Source: Dietzia aurantiaca (lineage in GTDB: Bacteria > Actinomycetota > Actinomycetes > Mycobacteriales > Mycobacteriaceae). Taken from it: a stretch of 64,000 bases of DNA. The position numbers and the translations under genes were made by a program. The notes below the pieces were generated by a model, which was given only the letters and a program-made list of their open reading frames with translations, ran no database searches and was not told where the DNA came from. Numbering within the stretch: the first letter of the stretch is position 1; the number at the start of each line of letters is the position of its first letter. Shown in pieces: positions 1 through 7,774 of this stretch. The stretch spans positions 62,001-126,000 of the forward strand of contig NZ_JAIFXZ010000012.1 in assembly GCF_021033825.1 (NCBI RefSeq), read 5' to 3'.

Positions 1-99
1 TTCACCCGTAGACGGGGAGACGACGGTGAACTTCTTGGTCGACTCCGTCGGCCGCCACGCCCCGTCGATGTAGAACTCGCTGTAGCTCCTGGGGAGCAT
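1..99 (-). CDS. Aldehyde dehydrogenase, N-terminal fragment
   Basis: Only the first 33 codons lie in the window and the gene runs off the left edge. The start ATG follows a strong AGGAGG six bases upstream. The translation contains SEFYIDGAW and VVSPSTGE, the usual opening of NAD(P)-dependent aldehyde dehydrogenases (first beta strands of the cofactor domain). It is the most distal gene of the minus-strand run with ferredoxin reductase, ferredoxin, P450 and SnoaL-like genes, so oxidation of an aldehyde made by the P450 system is a reasonable inference. The active-site Cys region is outside the window. Confidence 0.75.
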   Translation of the reverse strand, partial: MLPRSYSEFYIDGAWRPTESTKKFTVVSPSTGE

Positions 100-157
100 C
101 GATCCTCCTGAATACGTGTGTTATTGGGTGAAGTCGAGGCGATGACCGCCCACGCCT

Positions 158-1159
158 CTACAGATCCAGCACCAGTCGGGGGCAGGTGGCGCGGGAGACG
201 CAGATCATCATGGTTTCCTGCGACTCCTGCTCCTCGGGGGACAGCACGACATCGCGGTGCTCAGCGGTGCCCTCGAGGATCGGAGTCTCACATGAGCCGC
301 ACGTTCCCTCGGTGCATGAGGTCGGCACGTAGACGCCGGCCTCGGTGACCACCTCGAGGATCGTCTGGTCCTTCGAGACCTGGACCGTGACCCCGGTCTG
401 GGCGAGCTCCACCTCGAACCCGGTGTCCTCGGACGTGTCGACCTCGATCGCGGTGAACCGCTCGATGTTCAGTGCGCCGGCCGGCCAGGACTCACAGTGC
501 GCCTCGACCGCGGCCAGGAGCGGCTCGGGGCCACAGCTGTAGACCAGCGTTCCCTCCTCGGCGGTACCGAGGAGTCCGTCGAGGTCGATCAACCCGTTGG
601 CTTCCTGCGGCCAGATCGTGACCCGGTCCCCCAGGTCACGCAGCTCGTCGACGTAGCCCATGGTCGACTCGCTCCGGCCACCGTAGATGAAACGCCATTC
701 GGCACCGGCAGCCTCCACCGCGCGCATCATGGGGATCAGCGGGGTGACGCCGATCCCGCCCGCGATGAACAGGTAACGCGGCGACTCGTGCAGCGGGAAG
801 TGGTTGCGCGGCCCCTTCAACTCGACCGCGGAACCGGCCCGGAGCTCGGAGTGGATGCGGCGTGACCCTCCCCTGCCCTCCTGCTCGAGGAGCACCGCGA
901 CCCGGAGCGTCTTCCGGTCGGACGGGTCTCCGCACAGTGAGTACTGCCGTATCGCGCCGTCGTCGAGGACGATGTCCACGTGGGCGCCCGGCTCCCACCG
1001 GGGCAGGTCGCCGCCGTCGGCCGCGCGGAAGACCAGCTCGATGACGCCGTCCGCGATCTCGCGCCGGCTGTCGACGATCGCGTTGATCGTCTCGTCACCG
1101 GCCGCGTTCTCGCCCAGGTCGACGATCTCTGTACGGAGGGGATCGGAAACCATGGTCAT
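158..1159 (-). CDS. Ferredoxin reductase, phthalate dioxygenase reductase type (FMN + NADH + C-terminal 2Fe-2S)
   Basis: A 333-residue electron-transfer flavoprotein. Domain order is flavin-binding beta barrel (RQYSL motif near residue 95), NAD-binding domain (GGIGVTPLIP) and a C-terminal plant-type [2Fe-2S] ferredoxin with Cys282, Cys287, Cys290 and Cys320 (CX4CX2C...C). This order is typical of the PDR/VanB family, which passes electrons from NADH to an oxygenase. The frame stays open to 1333, but I chose ATG 1159 because GAGG lies six bases upstream and the family alignment begins there; ATG 1153 is also possible. It sits 7 bp after a 3Fe-4S ferredoxin gene and downstream of a P450, so it probably powers that P450, either through the separate ferredoxin or its own cluster. 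Confidence 0.9.
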   Translation of the reverse strand: MTMVSDPLRTEIVDLGENAAGDETINAIVDSRREIADGVIELVFRAADGGDLPRWEPGAHVDIVLDDGAIRQYSLCGDPSDRKTLRVAVLLEQEGRGGSRRIHSELRAGSAVELKGPRNHFPLHESPRYLFIAGGIGVTPLIPMMRAVEAAGAEWRFIYGGRSESTMGYVDELRDLGDRVTIWPQEANGLIDLDGLLGTAEEGTLVYSCGPEPLLAAVEAHCESWPAGALNIERFTAIEVDTSEDTGFEVELAQTGVTVQVSKDQTILEVVTEAGVYVPTSCTEGTCGSCETPILEGTAEHRDVVLSPEEQESQETMMICVSRATCPRLVLDL

Positions 1160-1166
1160 TGCTACC

Positions 1167-1361
1167 TCAGGATTCCCGCACGATCGAGATGGCGGATTCC
1201 GGGCACGCCCGGACCAGCCGACGTGCGGTTTCAGGGGACATCTCCGGAGCGTCCTCGCGGACCACGCCGCGTCCCCGGTCGTCCTCGGCGATGTACTCGG
1301 GTTCCAGCGTGTAACAACGCGCATGGCCCACACAGAATTCGTGATCGATCTTGACCTTCAT
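1167..1361 (-). CDS. [3Fe-4S] ferredoxin, P450 redox partner
   Basis: A 64-residue ferredoxin. It has CVGHARC near the N-terminus and ACPESA near the C-terminus: the second cluster cysteine position is occupied by His (CXXHXXC...CP), the pattern of single-cluster [3Fe-4S] ferredoxins that serve actinobacterial P450s. AGAAAGGA lies a few bases before the ATG. It lies between the P450 (33 bp upstream) and the ferredoxin reductase (7 bp downstream), which supports one electron-transfer chain. Confidence 0.92.
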   Translation of the reverse strand: MKVKIDHEFCVGHARCYTLEPEYIAEDDRGRGVVREDAPEMSPETARRLVRACPESAISIVRES

Positions 1362-1394
1362 GGTGTGTCCTTTCTGAGGATGCGTCGTCCGGCC

Positions 1395-2654
1395 TCAGCG
1401 GGCAGCCGCGGCAGGGGTGATCTCGTCGACGGTGACCACGAACTCGGTGAGGCCGCGGGTCGGCATCGAGTGGGTCTCGATCGTCTGATCCGGCGCGAGG
1501 GCGATGCCCGGCATCCGGGTCAGCACCGAGGTGAACGCCACCCGGAGGAAGATCCGGGCGAGGTTGGACCCGAGGCAACGGTGAATTCCTGCACCGAAGG
1601 AGACGTGACGCTTGTTCTCCCGGTGCACGTCCCAGGAATCGGCGTTGGGGAATACCGTCTCGTCACGGTTGGCCGAGCCCGGGAGGTTCCAGATCTTGTC
1701 GCCGGGCTCGAGGTCGTAGCCGTTGAGGGTCGTCTCCTTGGTGACGGTCCGCTGCATGAGCGTCACGTTGACGAACAAGCGCAGCGCCTCCTCGATGGCC
1801 TCGTCGAGCAGGGACATGTCGTCCTGCAGCTCCTTGAGGTCATCCGGATGGGTGGCCATGTGGTGGATCGTCCCGCTCAACACCGTGCCGGTGGACTCGA
1901 GGCCACCCAGCGTCAGGGCGATCATGATCTTGATGAGATCCGCATCCTCGGGAACCTCGCCTCCGGGCCGGCAATTGGCCAACACCGTGACGATGTCGTC
2001 GTCCCCCCGGGGATTCTCCCGACGCTCCTGGAGGATCTCCAGGAGGGCGGCACTGAGGCTCGCGAAGGCGTCGACCGCCCGCTCGGGGACGATGAGTGCG
2101 TCCTGCGCCCACTCCGAGAACTGAAGGATCCTGTCGCTGTCGGCGGGAACGCCGAGGATCGCCGCGAAGATAGCACGGGCCTGCATGGGCCGGACGAACT
2201 CATCCATGACCTTGAAGCTCGTACGGCCTTCGAGTCCGCTGAGCAGGTCGTCGGCGATGCCCTCGATCAACTCGGAGTGCGCTTCCATCTTCCTGAGCGT
2301 CATCAGCGGCTCGATGATCTGGCGCCACTCGCTGTGCACCGGTGGGTCGGTGTCGAGCGGGATGAACACAGGGGTGTCATTGGGATCGTCGTAGCGACGG
2401 TCGGCCAGATGTGACGCCGCGCGCCCGGACTGGAAGGTCCGCCAGTCACGCTGGATCTTCCACAGATCCTTGTATCGGGTCACCAGCGGCACGGTGGTGT
2501 TGCCCTGCTTGTGGAACGCGAGATCGTGTTCCTCGCGGAGGTGCTTGAGGATCTCGAGGTTGTTCTCGTTGTACTCGTCCGACCACATGTCGACGAAGGG
2601 ACACCTCGGCTGGTCGGCTACAACGGAGTTCGGATCGGGCATTTTCTTACCCAT
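1395..2654 (-). CDS. Cytochrome P450 (first of two)
   Basis: A 419-residue soluble bacterial P450. The heme loop reads SFGAGIHRCLG with the proximal Cys360; the K-helix ExxR is seen as EALR. The I-helix oxygen-activation motif reads GGLEST, with Ser where the conserved first Thr of (A/G)Gx(D/E)T(T/S) is usual, which may affect proton delivery. The frame extends upstream to 2876, but ATG 2654 has AGGAGA 5 to 6 bases upstream and gives the normal N-terminus. Its operon holds a SnoaL-like gene upstream and ferredoxin, reductase and aldehyde dehydrogenase downstream, all on one strand. The substrate cannot be told from sequence alone; a hydroxylation step in catabolism of a hydrophobic compound is likely. 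Confidence 0.93.
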   Translation of the reverse strand: MGKKMPDPNSVVADQPRCPFVDMWSDEYNENNLEILKHLREEHDLAFHKQGNTTVPLVTRYKDLWKIQRDWRTFQSGRAASHLADRRYDDPNDTPVFIPLDTDPPVHSEWRQIIEPLMTLRKMEAHSELIEGIADDLLSGLEGRTSFKVMDEFVRPMQARAIFAAILGVPADSDRILQFSEWAQDALIVPERAVDAFASLSAALLEILQERRENPRGDDDIVTVLANCRPGGEVPEDADLIKIMIALTLGGLESTGTVLSGTIHHMATHPDDLKELQDDMSLLDEAIEEALRLFVNVTLMQRTVTKETTLNGYDLEPGDKIWNLPGSANRDETVFPNADSWDVHRENKRHVSFGAGIHRCLGSNLARIFLRVAFTSVLTRMPGIALAPDQTIETHSMPTRGLTEFVVTVDEITPAAAAR

Positions 2655-2712
2655 GGGGGTCTCCTGGTGCGTGAGGGGTGACGTTGCCAGAGCACTCGGG
2701 CTCTGCAGAGTG

Positions 2713-3183
2713 TCAGGACTTGAGCCCCGCGGGGAGCAGGTCGGACTCGCCGGCCTCCACCAGGGAGCCGCCGAGAGCGGCGAAGAGTTTGATCGAGTCG
2801 TAGTACTCGACGAAACGGGCCACCTTGCCGTCGCGGATGACGAATCGGGAGATGTACTCATTGGCGTACCGGGCACCGCTGCGAAGCGTCATATCGCTCT
2901 TGTAGGTGGCAATAACGACGTCGGGGTCGCTCGCGAGCGTGTCCAGGGTCATGTCGTGCAGGTTCTCAGACCCGTCGATCATGTGGTCTCGCGCCTGGCC
3001 CAGGACCTCCATGTAGGCGTCCCGGCCGGCGGTCTCGCGCTCGAACGTAGGCGGACGGAACGGGAGCTCAAAGACGACGTCCTCGGTCGACAGCTCGCGC
3101 ATGGTCTCGATGTCCCACTTGTTCAGTGCATCGGTGTAGGCACGCACCAGGTCCAGGTTCCTGCTCCGCTGATCATCGGTCAT
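2713..3183 (-). CDS. SnoaL-like / NTF2-fold protein
   Basis: A 156-residue protein with the alpha+beta cone pattern of the SnoaL/NTF2 superfamily: an N-terminal helix (LVRAYTDALNKWD), FELPFRP in the first strand, and YANEYISRFVIRDGKVARFVEYYD at the end. The family includes polyketide cyclases, ketosteroid-isomerase-like enzymes and noncatalytic binding proteins; no specific activity can be assigned. GGAGG lies about nine bases upstream of the ATG. It is the first gene of the P450-ferredoxin-reductase operon, with a promoter directly upstream, so it probably acts on or binds the same substrate. A second SnoaL-like gene lies at 5701. Confidence 0.85.
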   Translation of the reverse strand: MTDDQRSRNLDLVRAYTDALNKWDIETMRELSTEDVVFELPFRPPTFERETAGRDAYMEVLGQARDHMIDGSENLHDMTLDTLASDPDVVIATYKSDMTLRSGARYANEYISRFVIRDGKVARFVEYYDSIKLFAALGGSLVEAGESDLLPAGLKS

Positions 3184-3225
3184 CGTGCACCCCTCCTAGG
3201 GCTTGAACTGAAGTCGATTAGGGCT

Positions 3226-3249
3226 CACTGTAATCATAGTCACACAGTG
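3226..3249 (-). promoter_or_regulatory. Promoter -10 inside an inverted repeat (operator candidate)
   Basis: On the minus strand TATGAT (3233-3238) is a good -10 element about 50 bases before the SnoaL-like start. It is enclosed by the inverted repeat CACTGT (3226-3231) / ACAGTG (3244-3249). A repressor bound there would block the P450 operon. A second small palindrome, GTGGC-GCCAC, lies just upstream. No regulator gene adjoins the site inside the window. Confidence 0.45.
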
Positions 3250-3451
3250 GCGCAAGCCACATGGGCCAAATACTTGGAAATCCTCGCAACCGAACGATCA
3301 CAGACATCTCCCCAGCACTGGAGCCGTTTTCGTAGTGCGCCGCATATCGGTGCAGTTCGGCGCACCGTGCCGTTGACGCAACATCTAGCGGTCAAGCGTC
3401 CACCTGATGAGACAACGCGACGCGCTGCCAAGCCGGCCGCCCTCACACGAC

Positions 3452-3484
3452 AGAAGGGCCCGGGAGAGACCCCCGGGCCCTTCT
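3452..3484 (-). terminator. Intrinsic terminator hairpin after the EthD-like gene
   Basis: A perfect 13-bp inverted repeat, AGAAGGGCCCGGG / CCCGGGCCCTTCT, with a 7-base loop. It begins 15 bases beyond the stop of the EthD-like gene. The T run after the stem is weak, as is usual in high-GC actinobacteria. It separates the upstream operon (5580 to 3500) from the second operon beginning at 3183. Confidence 0.75.
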
Positions 3485-3499
3485 CATCGGTGTCCGCGA

Positions 3500-3868
3500 C
3501 TACATCTTCGCGACCACTTCCGAGACAAGTTGCACACGCGAGACCTCGTAGACATCGATGTGCTGTACGAAGCCGGTGTTGTCACTGTTGGCGGCCGCCC
3601 ACCCCTCGCTCTCCGGAGCCTTCTTCAGTGCCTCCTCCGATTCGAAGGCCATGATAGAGAAGGCATCGGGCTTGGGCGCCCCCTCGGGGATGCCCCAGTT
3701 CATCATCGGGTTGTTGTTGAGGAAGGTGTGCCACCACGCCACACCCGGGATCGACTTGCCGATGTCGGCATGCTTCTCCAGGTAGTGCTCGCGGAACTCC
3801 TCGGGCGAGGTTCCCGCCCACCGGTAGAGGGCGAACAGGTACACGGGTTGATTCTCGACGGAGACCAT
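3500..3868 (-). CDS. EthD-domain protein
   Basis: A 122-residue dimeric alpha+beta barrel protein of the EthD family. Recognisable segments are LFALYRWAGTSPEEFREHYLEKHADIG and a C-terminal VQHIDVYEV strand. EthD is needed for ethyl tert-butyl ether degradation with the EthABC P450 system, though its chemistry is unclear; related proteins act as small monooxygenases or lyases. AAGGA precedes the ATG. It follows the second P450 by 50 bp and is the last gene before a terminator. Together with ferredoxin reductase, P450 and ferredoxin genes nearby, the set resembles ethABCD in content, but identity of substrate is not implied. Confidence 0.85.
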   Translation of the reverse strand: MVSVENQPVYLFALYRWAGTSPEEFREHYLEKHADIGKSIPGVAWWHTFLNNNPMMNWGIPEGAPKPDAFSIMAFESEEALKKAPESEGWAAANSDNTGFVQHIDVYEVSRVQLVSEVVAKM

Positions 3869-3918
3869 GATGGGTGTCCTTTCTGATTGCGGAACTCGGG
3901 CGGCATCGCCGCCCGGGG

Positions 3919-5193
3919 CTAGGAGATGAAGCGGACGGGCAGCGCGGCGGGCCCGTAGAAGTTGAAGCTCTTCTTGGCGGTCGGGTCCTGATCCACCAGC
4001 TCGACGCCGGAGAACCGGGTGATGATCTTCTCCAGCACCATCCGCAACTCCATGCGCGTGAGCGATGTGCCGGGGCAGACGTGCGGCCCCCCACCGAACG
4101 CGACGTGATTGGCCGCGAGCTGCTTCCGGCCGATGTCCATCCGGTCAGGGTCGTCGAACACCTTGGGATCCCGGTTCGACGTGCCCATCCCCACCCAGAG
4201 CATGTCACCGGCCTTGAGCTGCTGCCCGCCCAGCTCGATGTCCTCGGTGACAGCACGGAACGATCCCTGCACCGGGGAGTACATGCGCAGCATCTCTTCC
4301 ATGAACTGCGGGATCCGATCGGTTTCCGCCTTCAGCTCGGCCCACATCTCAGGATTCCGACCGAGGAACTCGATCATCTTCGACAGCGCGGTGGCCGAGG
4401 TCTCACTGCCGCCGACCATCGTCAGCTGAAGCACCTGGAACAGGTCATCGCGGCGGAGCGGCGTCTCGCTGGCAGCGTTGAGCTTCACGATCCGCGAGAT
4501 GAGGTCCTCGGTCGGATTGGCCTCCCGATCGTCGATCTGCCTGTTGCAGTAGGCGTCGAAGCCGTACCGGGTGTCGACGAGCGCCTCGATCTGCTCGTCG
4601 GTCTGGTCGGGGTTGCCGACCATCGAGTTGAACCCCTCGGTCCAGTCGAGCATCTGAGGGACCATGTCCCGCGGGAATCCGAGTATGTCGGCGATGACCG
4701 TCATCGTGTATTGGTTGGCGAACCCATCGACGAACTCGACCTCCTCTCCGGCCGCGATCCCATCGACGAAGATGTCGGCTGTCTCCTCGATGCGCGGAGC
4801 CCAGGACTTGAGCGCGTTAGGGGTGAGGGCACCCATGATCAGCCGACGATGGCGACCGTGCTCCGGCGGGTCTGCGAAGAGGAGGACCTTCCGGTCGCTC
4901 GTCCCGTAGTCCTCACCGAGCTCGTCTTTGGCGCCGGGACGCCGGGCGGCCAGGTCGATCAGCCGCTGCCACTCATCGGACACATGCTCACCGAGCATCT
5001 TCTTGGTGGAGAACACCGACGCGTCCCTGAACACCTTCTGCGCGTTCTCGTGGTCCGCCACCACCCAGAAGCCCAATGCGTCACTCCGGGAGACCGGGCA
5101 CTCCGACCGGACCTCCTCGAACGCGGTGTGCGGGCATTTCAACTGCTCATCATCGAGGCCGAAGAACTTCTCGTACTGGAATTCGGTGGTCAT
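3919..5193 (-). CDS. Cytochrome P450 (second of two)
   Basis: A 424-residue soluble P450. The heme loop is AFGGGPHVCPG (Cys373), the I-helix motif GGSETS matches (A/G)Gx(D/E)T(T/S), and EEMLR supplies the ExxR. N-terminal QYEKFFGLDD and the meander are of normal length. The start lies 3 bp after the ABM-like gene's stop, so the two are cotranscribed and probably coupled. It differs clearly from the first P450 (heme loop and I-helix), so it is not a recent duplicate. It probably shares the ferredoxin and reductase encoded at 158-1361, because no second redox partner is present. Confidence 0.93.
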   Translation of the reverse strand: MTTEFQYEKFFGLDDEQLKCPHTAFEEVRSECPVSRSDALGFWVVADHENAQKVFRDASVFSTKKMLGEHVSDEWQRLIDLAARRPGAKDELGEDYGTSDRKVLLFADPPEHGRHRRLIMGALTPNALKSWAPRIEETADIFVDGIAAGEEVEFVDGFANQYTMTVIADILGFPRDMVPQMLDWTEGFNSMVGNPDQTDEQIEALVDTRYGFDAYCNRQIDDREANPTEDLISRIVKLNAASETPLRRDDLFQVLQLTMVGGSETSATALSKMIEFLGRNPEMWAELKAETDRIPQFMEEMLRMYSPVQGSFRAVTEDIELGGQQLKAGDMLWVGMGTSNRDPKVFDDPDRMDIGRKQLAANHVAFGGGPHVCPGTSLTRMELRMVLEKIITRFSGVELVDQDPTAKKSFNFYGPAALPVRFIS

Positions 5194-5196
5194 CTC

Positions 5197-5580
5197 TCAT
5201 GCTCCCCGGTTGGTGAACCCGCCGACGTGCTCGAAGGTGCGGACACTGCCGAAGCCCTCGAGCAGTCCGCGGAGCTCGTCGTTGACCGACCCGTAGATTC
5301 GCAGGTCGAGGACATCCACGGAGGACATGAGCGCACCCACGACCTCTTGGTCCATCTCCTTGAGGTGCTGGAGGAACGCGTCGGCATCCCGGTAGTGCTC
5401 GTGGGCGAAGAGGATTCCTGCGCCCTCGTCGATGTAGAAATTGTGCCCGTACAGGTGGTCACCCTCGGCCTCGGTACTCGCGCCGAGCGCCTTCACGACC
5501 GAGCTGAGTCGCTCGATCGACACGCCATCATGGATCTTCATCTCCGAGGTCGCCCGGACCTCGCGGCTGCTGTCCGCCAT
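5197..5580 (-). CDS. Small ABM-like (dimeric alpha/beta barrel) protein
   Basis: A 127-residue protein of unclear family. The pattern YGHNFYIDEGAGILFAHEHYRDADAFLQHL followed by a strand-rich half resembles antibiotic-biosynthesis-monooxygenase-like / ferredoxin-fold barrels, but I see no catalytic signature. A GTG two codons upstream (5586) is in frame; ATG 5580 is preferred because AGGA lies seven bases before it and only one base before the GTG. It is the first gene of the operon with P450 and EthD-like genes, directly behind a consensus-like promoter. Confidence 0.7.
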   Translation of the reverse strand: MADSSREVRATSEMKIHDGVSIERLSSVVKALGASTEAEGDHLYGHNFYIDEGAGILFAHEHYRDADAFLQHLKEMDQEVVGALMSSVDVLDLRIYGSVNDELRGLLEGFGSVRTFEHVGGFTNRGA

Positions 5581-5618
5581 TGGCACGTCCTTTCTGCTGA
5601 ATTGAACTCGCTTCTGGT

Positions 5619-5647
5619 ACGTTATGTGAGCCCCACCACACTGTCAA
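5619..5647 (-). promoter_or_regulatory. Sigma-70-type promoter of the second P450 operon
   Basis: On the minus strand TTGACA (5642-5647) is separated by exactly 17 bases from TAACGT (5619-5624). The -35 is perfect. Transcription would start near 5612, about 30 bases before the ABM-like ATG. The same 120-bp gap must also hold the promoter of the divergent SnoaL-like gene at 5701. Confidence 0.65.
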
Positions 5648-5700
5648 TGTCCCGTTCTTTACCGGAAGTCCACCCACGAGAACTGATCTGAGGACGTACG

Positions 5701-6144
5701 ATGCCGACTCCCCACGGCCCCCTGACCGCCGACGACAGGACGGATATCCTCGCCTTGACCTCGCGGTATGCACACGCACTCGACCGCCACGACTGGGATC
5801 AACTCAGTTCGGTGTTCGCGCCGGACGCGAGGATGGAGTTCGCCGGCCTTCCGCCCGAGACCGGGCCGGCGGCGATCGCCGCGGTGTGTGCCCGAGCACT
5901 CGAGCCATTGGAAGCGAGCCAGCACCTGGTCGGCTCTCCCCTACTGGAGACTCTGGGGGATTCGGTGACGGTCTCGAGCTATTTCCACGCCCAACACGTG
6001 CGCACGGTGGATGGCCGGACCGCCCTCTTCACGGTCGCCGGTACCTACGACGATCTAGTCGAACGACGACCCGAGGGCTGGCTGATATCTCTCAGACGTC
6101 AGTCGGTCAGCTGGCAGGCCGGCGATCCCCGGGTACTGGGCTAG
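5701..6144 (+). CDS. SnoaL-like / NTF2-fold protein (second)
   Basis: A 147-residue NTF2-fold protein. The N-terminus LTSRYAHALDRHDWDQLSSVFAPDARMEF and the central HxVGSPLLE segment match the SnoaL_4/nuclear transport factor 2-like group, many of which sit beside oxygenases or dehydratases. GAGGAC precedes the ATG. It is divergent from the second P450 operon, with 120 bp between them, so it may share regulation. Function beyond the fold is not assignable. Confidence 0.85.
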   Translation: MPTPHGPLTADDRTDILALTSRYAHALDRHDWDQLSSVFAPDARMEFAGLPPETGPAAIAAVCARALEPLEASQHLVGSPLLETLGDSVTVSSYFHAQHVRTVDGRTALFTVAGTYDDLVERRPEGWLISLRRQSVSWQAGDPRVLG

Positions 6145-7248
6145 CTATAACGTATGTCGAGTCGGCGGCGCGCCGGTTTCTCCCTCGGGGACGCCACGCC
6201 GCCGTAGCTCCGCCTCGGCCCGCGCCAGTCCCCCGTGTTCGAGCGCGGCCAGGTAGCTGTGGTCCGACCACACGAGTCGACCCCGCCGACGGACCTCCAC
6301 CTCGAGCTCGCCGGCGAGGTGCTCGATCGCCCCGGCCGAATTCCGTCCCTGCGACGGCAGCGGCACTGGCAGCACGTGCGCACGCTCAAGCGGCGACCGC
6401 CCCACCACGCGCACCTGCCAGCCGTAACCGCGCCCGGCCAGCCGCCATTCGTCGTCGCCCACCTCGGCGCGCACGGGTGAGACGACCGGATTGCCCAGCC
6501 GGATCACCCGCCCCCCGGGCAGCCGCACGACCAGCGCGGTGACCTCGGTTCGTAGCGGACCCGAGTGGATCTGCCCGCCGGCGAAGGCGACGCAGGTGTC
6601 GGGTTCGCTGAACGCCTGCGCCTGCCCCCACCACCAGGAATCCGGGAATCCCTCAGCGCCCCAGTTCTTCTCGCCGTAGACCTCGGCGCCGTCGAACTCC
6701 CAGCGCTGCCCGTCGAGCTCGGCCCACCCATGTGCGCGCCCGCCGAGCAGCCAGGGGTGCCAGTATTGGTTGAGCGCGGGCACGGACTGGAAGATGCTCG
6801 ACCCGCCGACCGCAGGGTGCGGCCACTCGACGGGGTCAGTGATGTCGACGTGCAGCCGCGCGCCGTCGCCCAGGTCCACACGGATCCCGTCGTGGCGGTA
6901 CTCGAACAGGTCCCCGGACCGGGCCCCGACGCGGTGCGGGTGCGCCCAGCCGTGGGGTGCGGCGGCCAGACGGAGGGAGGAGAAGGTCGACGACGACGCC
7001 CGCCCCTCACCGTCCCGCCACGTTCCGCCTGCGTCGGCCGGCAGTCGCACCTCGTCCGCGGCCAGCCCGAGCGTGGCCCACTGCCCCTCGGGTCCCCGGT
7101 TGACCCCGATCAGCGCGATGACCACCCGCCCGCGATCGGAATCCGTGAGCCGGAGGAAGTAGCCCTCCATGGCTACGCCGTGTGCTCGAAGCGGATCGCC
7201 GAAGGGCACGTCTGCGCCGGTGGCCCGGTACCAGCCGAGGAGGCTCAT
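6145..7248 (-). CDS. Tocopherol cyclase-like protein
   Basis: About 367 residues. The pattern GYFLRLTD, a long beta-rich middle with WPHPAVGGSSIFQSVPALNQYWHP, and EVYGEKNWGAEGFPDSWWWGQAQAF is characteristic of the tocopherol-cyclase family (beta-barrel lipocalin-like halves). In plants and cyanobacteria this family closes the chromanol ring; actinobacterial members are uncharacterised. ATG 7248 is the likely start; ATG 7266 is also in frame. It ends one base from the convergent SnoaL-like gene. A different role, such as lipid binding, is possible because this lineage does not make tocopherol as far as I know. Confidence 0.75.
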   Translation of the reverse strand: MSLLGWYRATGADVPFGDPLRAHGVAMEGYFLRLTDSDRGRVVIALIGVNRGPEGQWATLGLAADEVRLPADAGGTWRDGEGRASSSTFSSLRLAAAPHGWAHPHRVGARSGDLFEYRHDGIRVDLGDGARLHVDITDPVEWPHPAVGGSSIFQSVPALNQYWHPWLLGGRAHGWAELDGQRWEFDGAEVYGEKNWGAEGFPDSWWWGQAQAFSEPDTCVAFAGGQIHSGPLRTEVTALVVRLPGGRVIRLGNPVVSPVRAEVGDDEWRLAGRGYGWQVRVVGRSPLERAHVLPVPLPSQGRNSAGAIEHLAGELEVEVRRRGRLVWSDHSYLAALEHGGLARAEAELRRRGVPEGETGAPPTRHTL

Positions 7249-7285
7249 GCTGCCAGCGTCGCACATGAGGCCTAACTTGGACACC

Positions 7286-7774
7286 GTGACCTCACCGCCT
7301 CTCGCCCTCCGTCCGCCGAGTAACCGCGTCGATCCACGCTGCCGGAGTTGGTGGACCACGCAGGTCGTCCTGGTCGTGGTCGGACTGCTGATCGCGCTCC
7401 TGGTCGTCCCGTTGTTCCTGGGACCCTTGCTGCTGCTGGCTCCCGCGGTGTGGCTCGTGATCGGAGTGGCGGCGATCGTGGTGGTGCCGCGGGTGCGCTG
7501 GTCGATCCACCGCTGGGAAGAGACCGACACCGCCATCTACAGCCGTAGTGGCCTGTTCTGGGAGGAGTGGCGCGCGGCGCCGCTGTCGCGGGTGCAGACC
7601 GTCGACAAGACCCGCGGGCCCCTGGAGCGGCTGTTCGGTCTCGCGACGGTCGTGGTGACCACGGCGTCGTCGAAGGGCGCGGTCCGCATCCGTTCCCTCG
7701 ACGCGCAGGTGGCCGAGGAGATGGCCCGGCGTCTCACCGTGACCGCCGAGGGCGACCAGCGGGACGCGACATGA
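7286..7774 (+). CDS. PH-domain membrane protein, YdbS-like
   Basis: About 162 residues. Two hydrophobic segments (TTQVVLVVVGLLIALLVVPL and the following hairpin) precede a bacterial pleckstrin-like bPH2 domain with YSRSGLFWEEWRAAPLSRVQTVD and a GLATVVVTTA strand. GTG 7286 is chosen as the start; TAACTT seven bases before it could be the -10 of a leaderless transcript. ATG 7265 is an in-frame alternative. It overlaps the next gene by ATGA, making a ydbS-ydbT-like pair as in Bacillus, where the proteins are linked to resistance to antimicrobial peptides. Confidence 0.8.
   Translation: MTSPPLALRPPSNRVDPRCRSWWTTQVVLVVVGLLIALLVVPLFLGPLLLLAPAVWLVIGVAAIVVVPRVRWSIHRWEETDTAIYSRSGLFWEEWRAAPLSRVQTVDKTRGPLERLFGLATVVVTTASSKGAVRIRSLDAQVAEEMARRLTVTAEGDQRDAT

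Noticed and set aside
804-2414. 536-codon plus-strand frame opposite reductase, ferredoxin and P450
   Set aside because: No recognisable domain; all three minus-strand genes have complete motifs.
3240-3446. 68-codon minus-strand frame in the gap between the two P450 operons
   Set aside because: No ribosome site or homology, and it overlaps the promoter region; the gap is better explained by regulatory DNA and a terminator.
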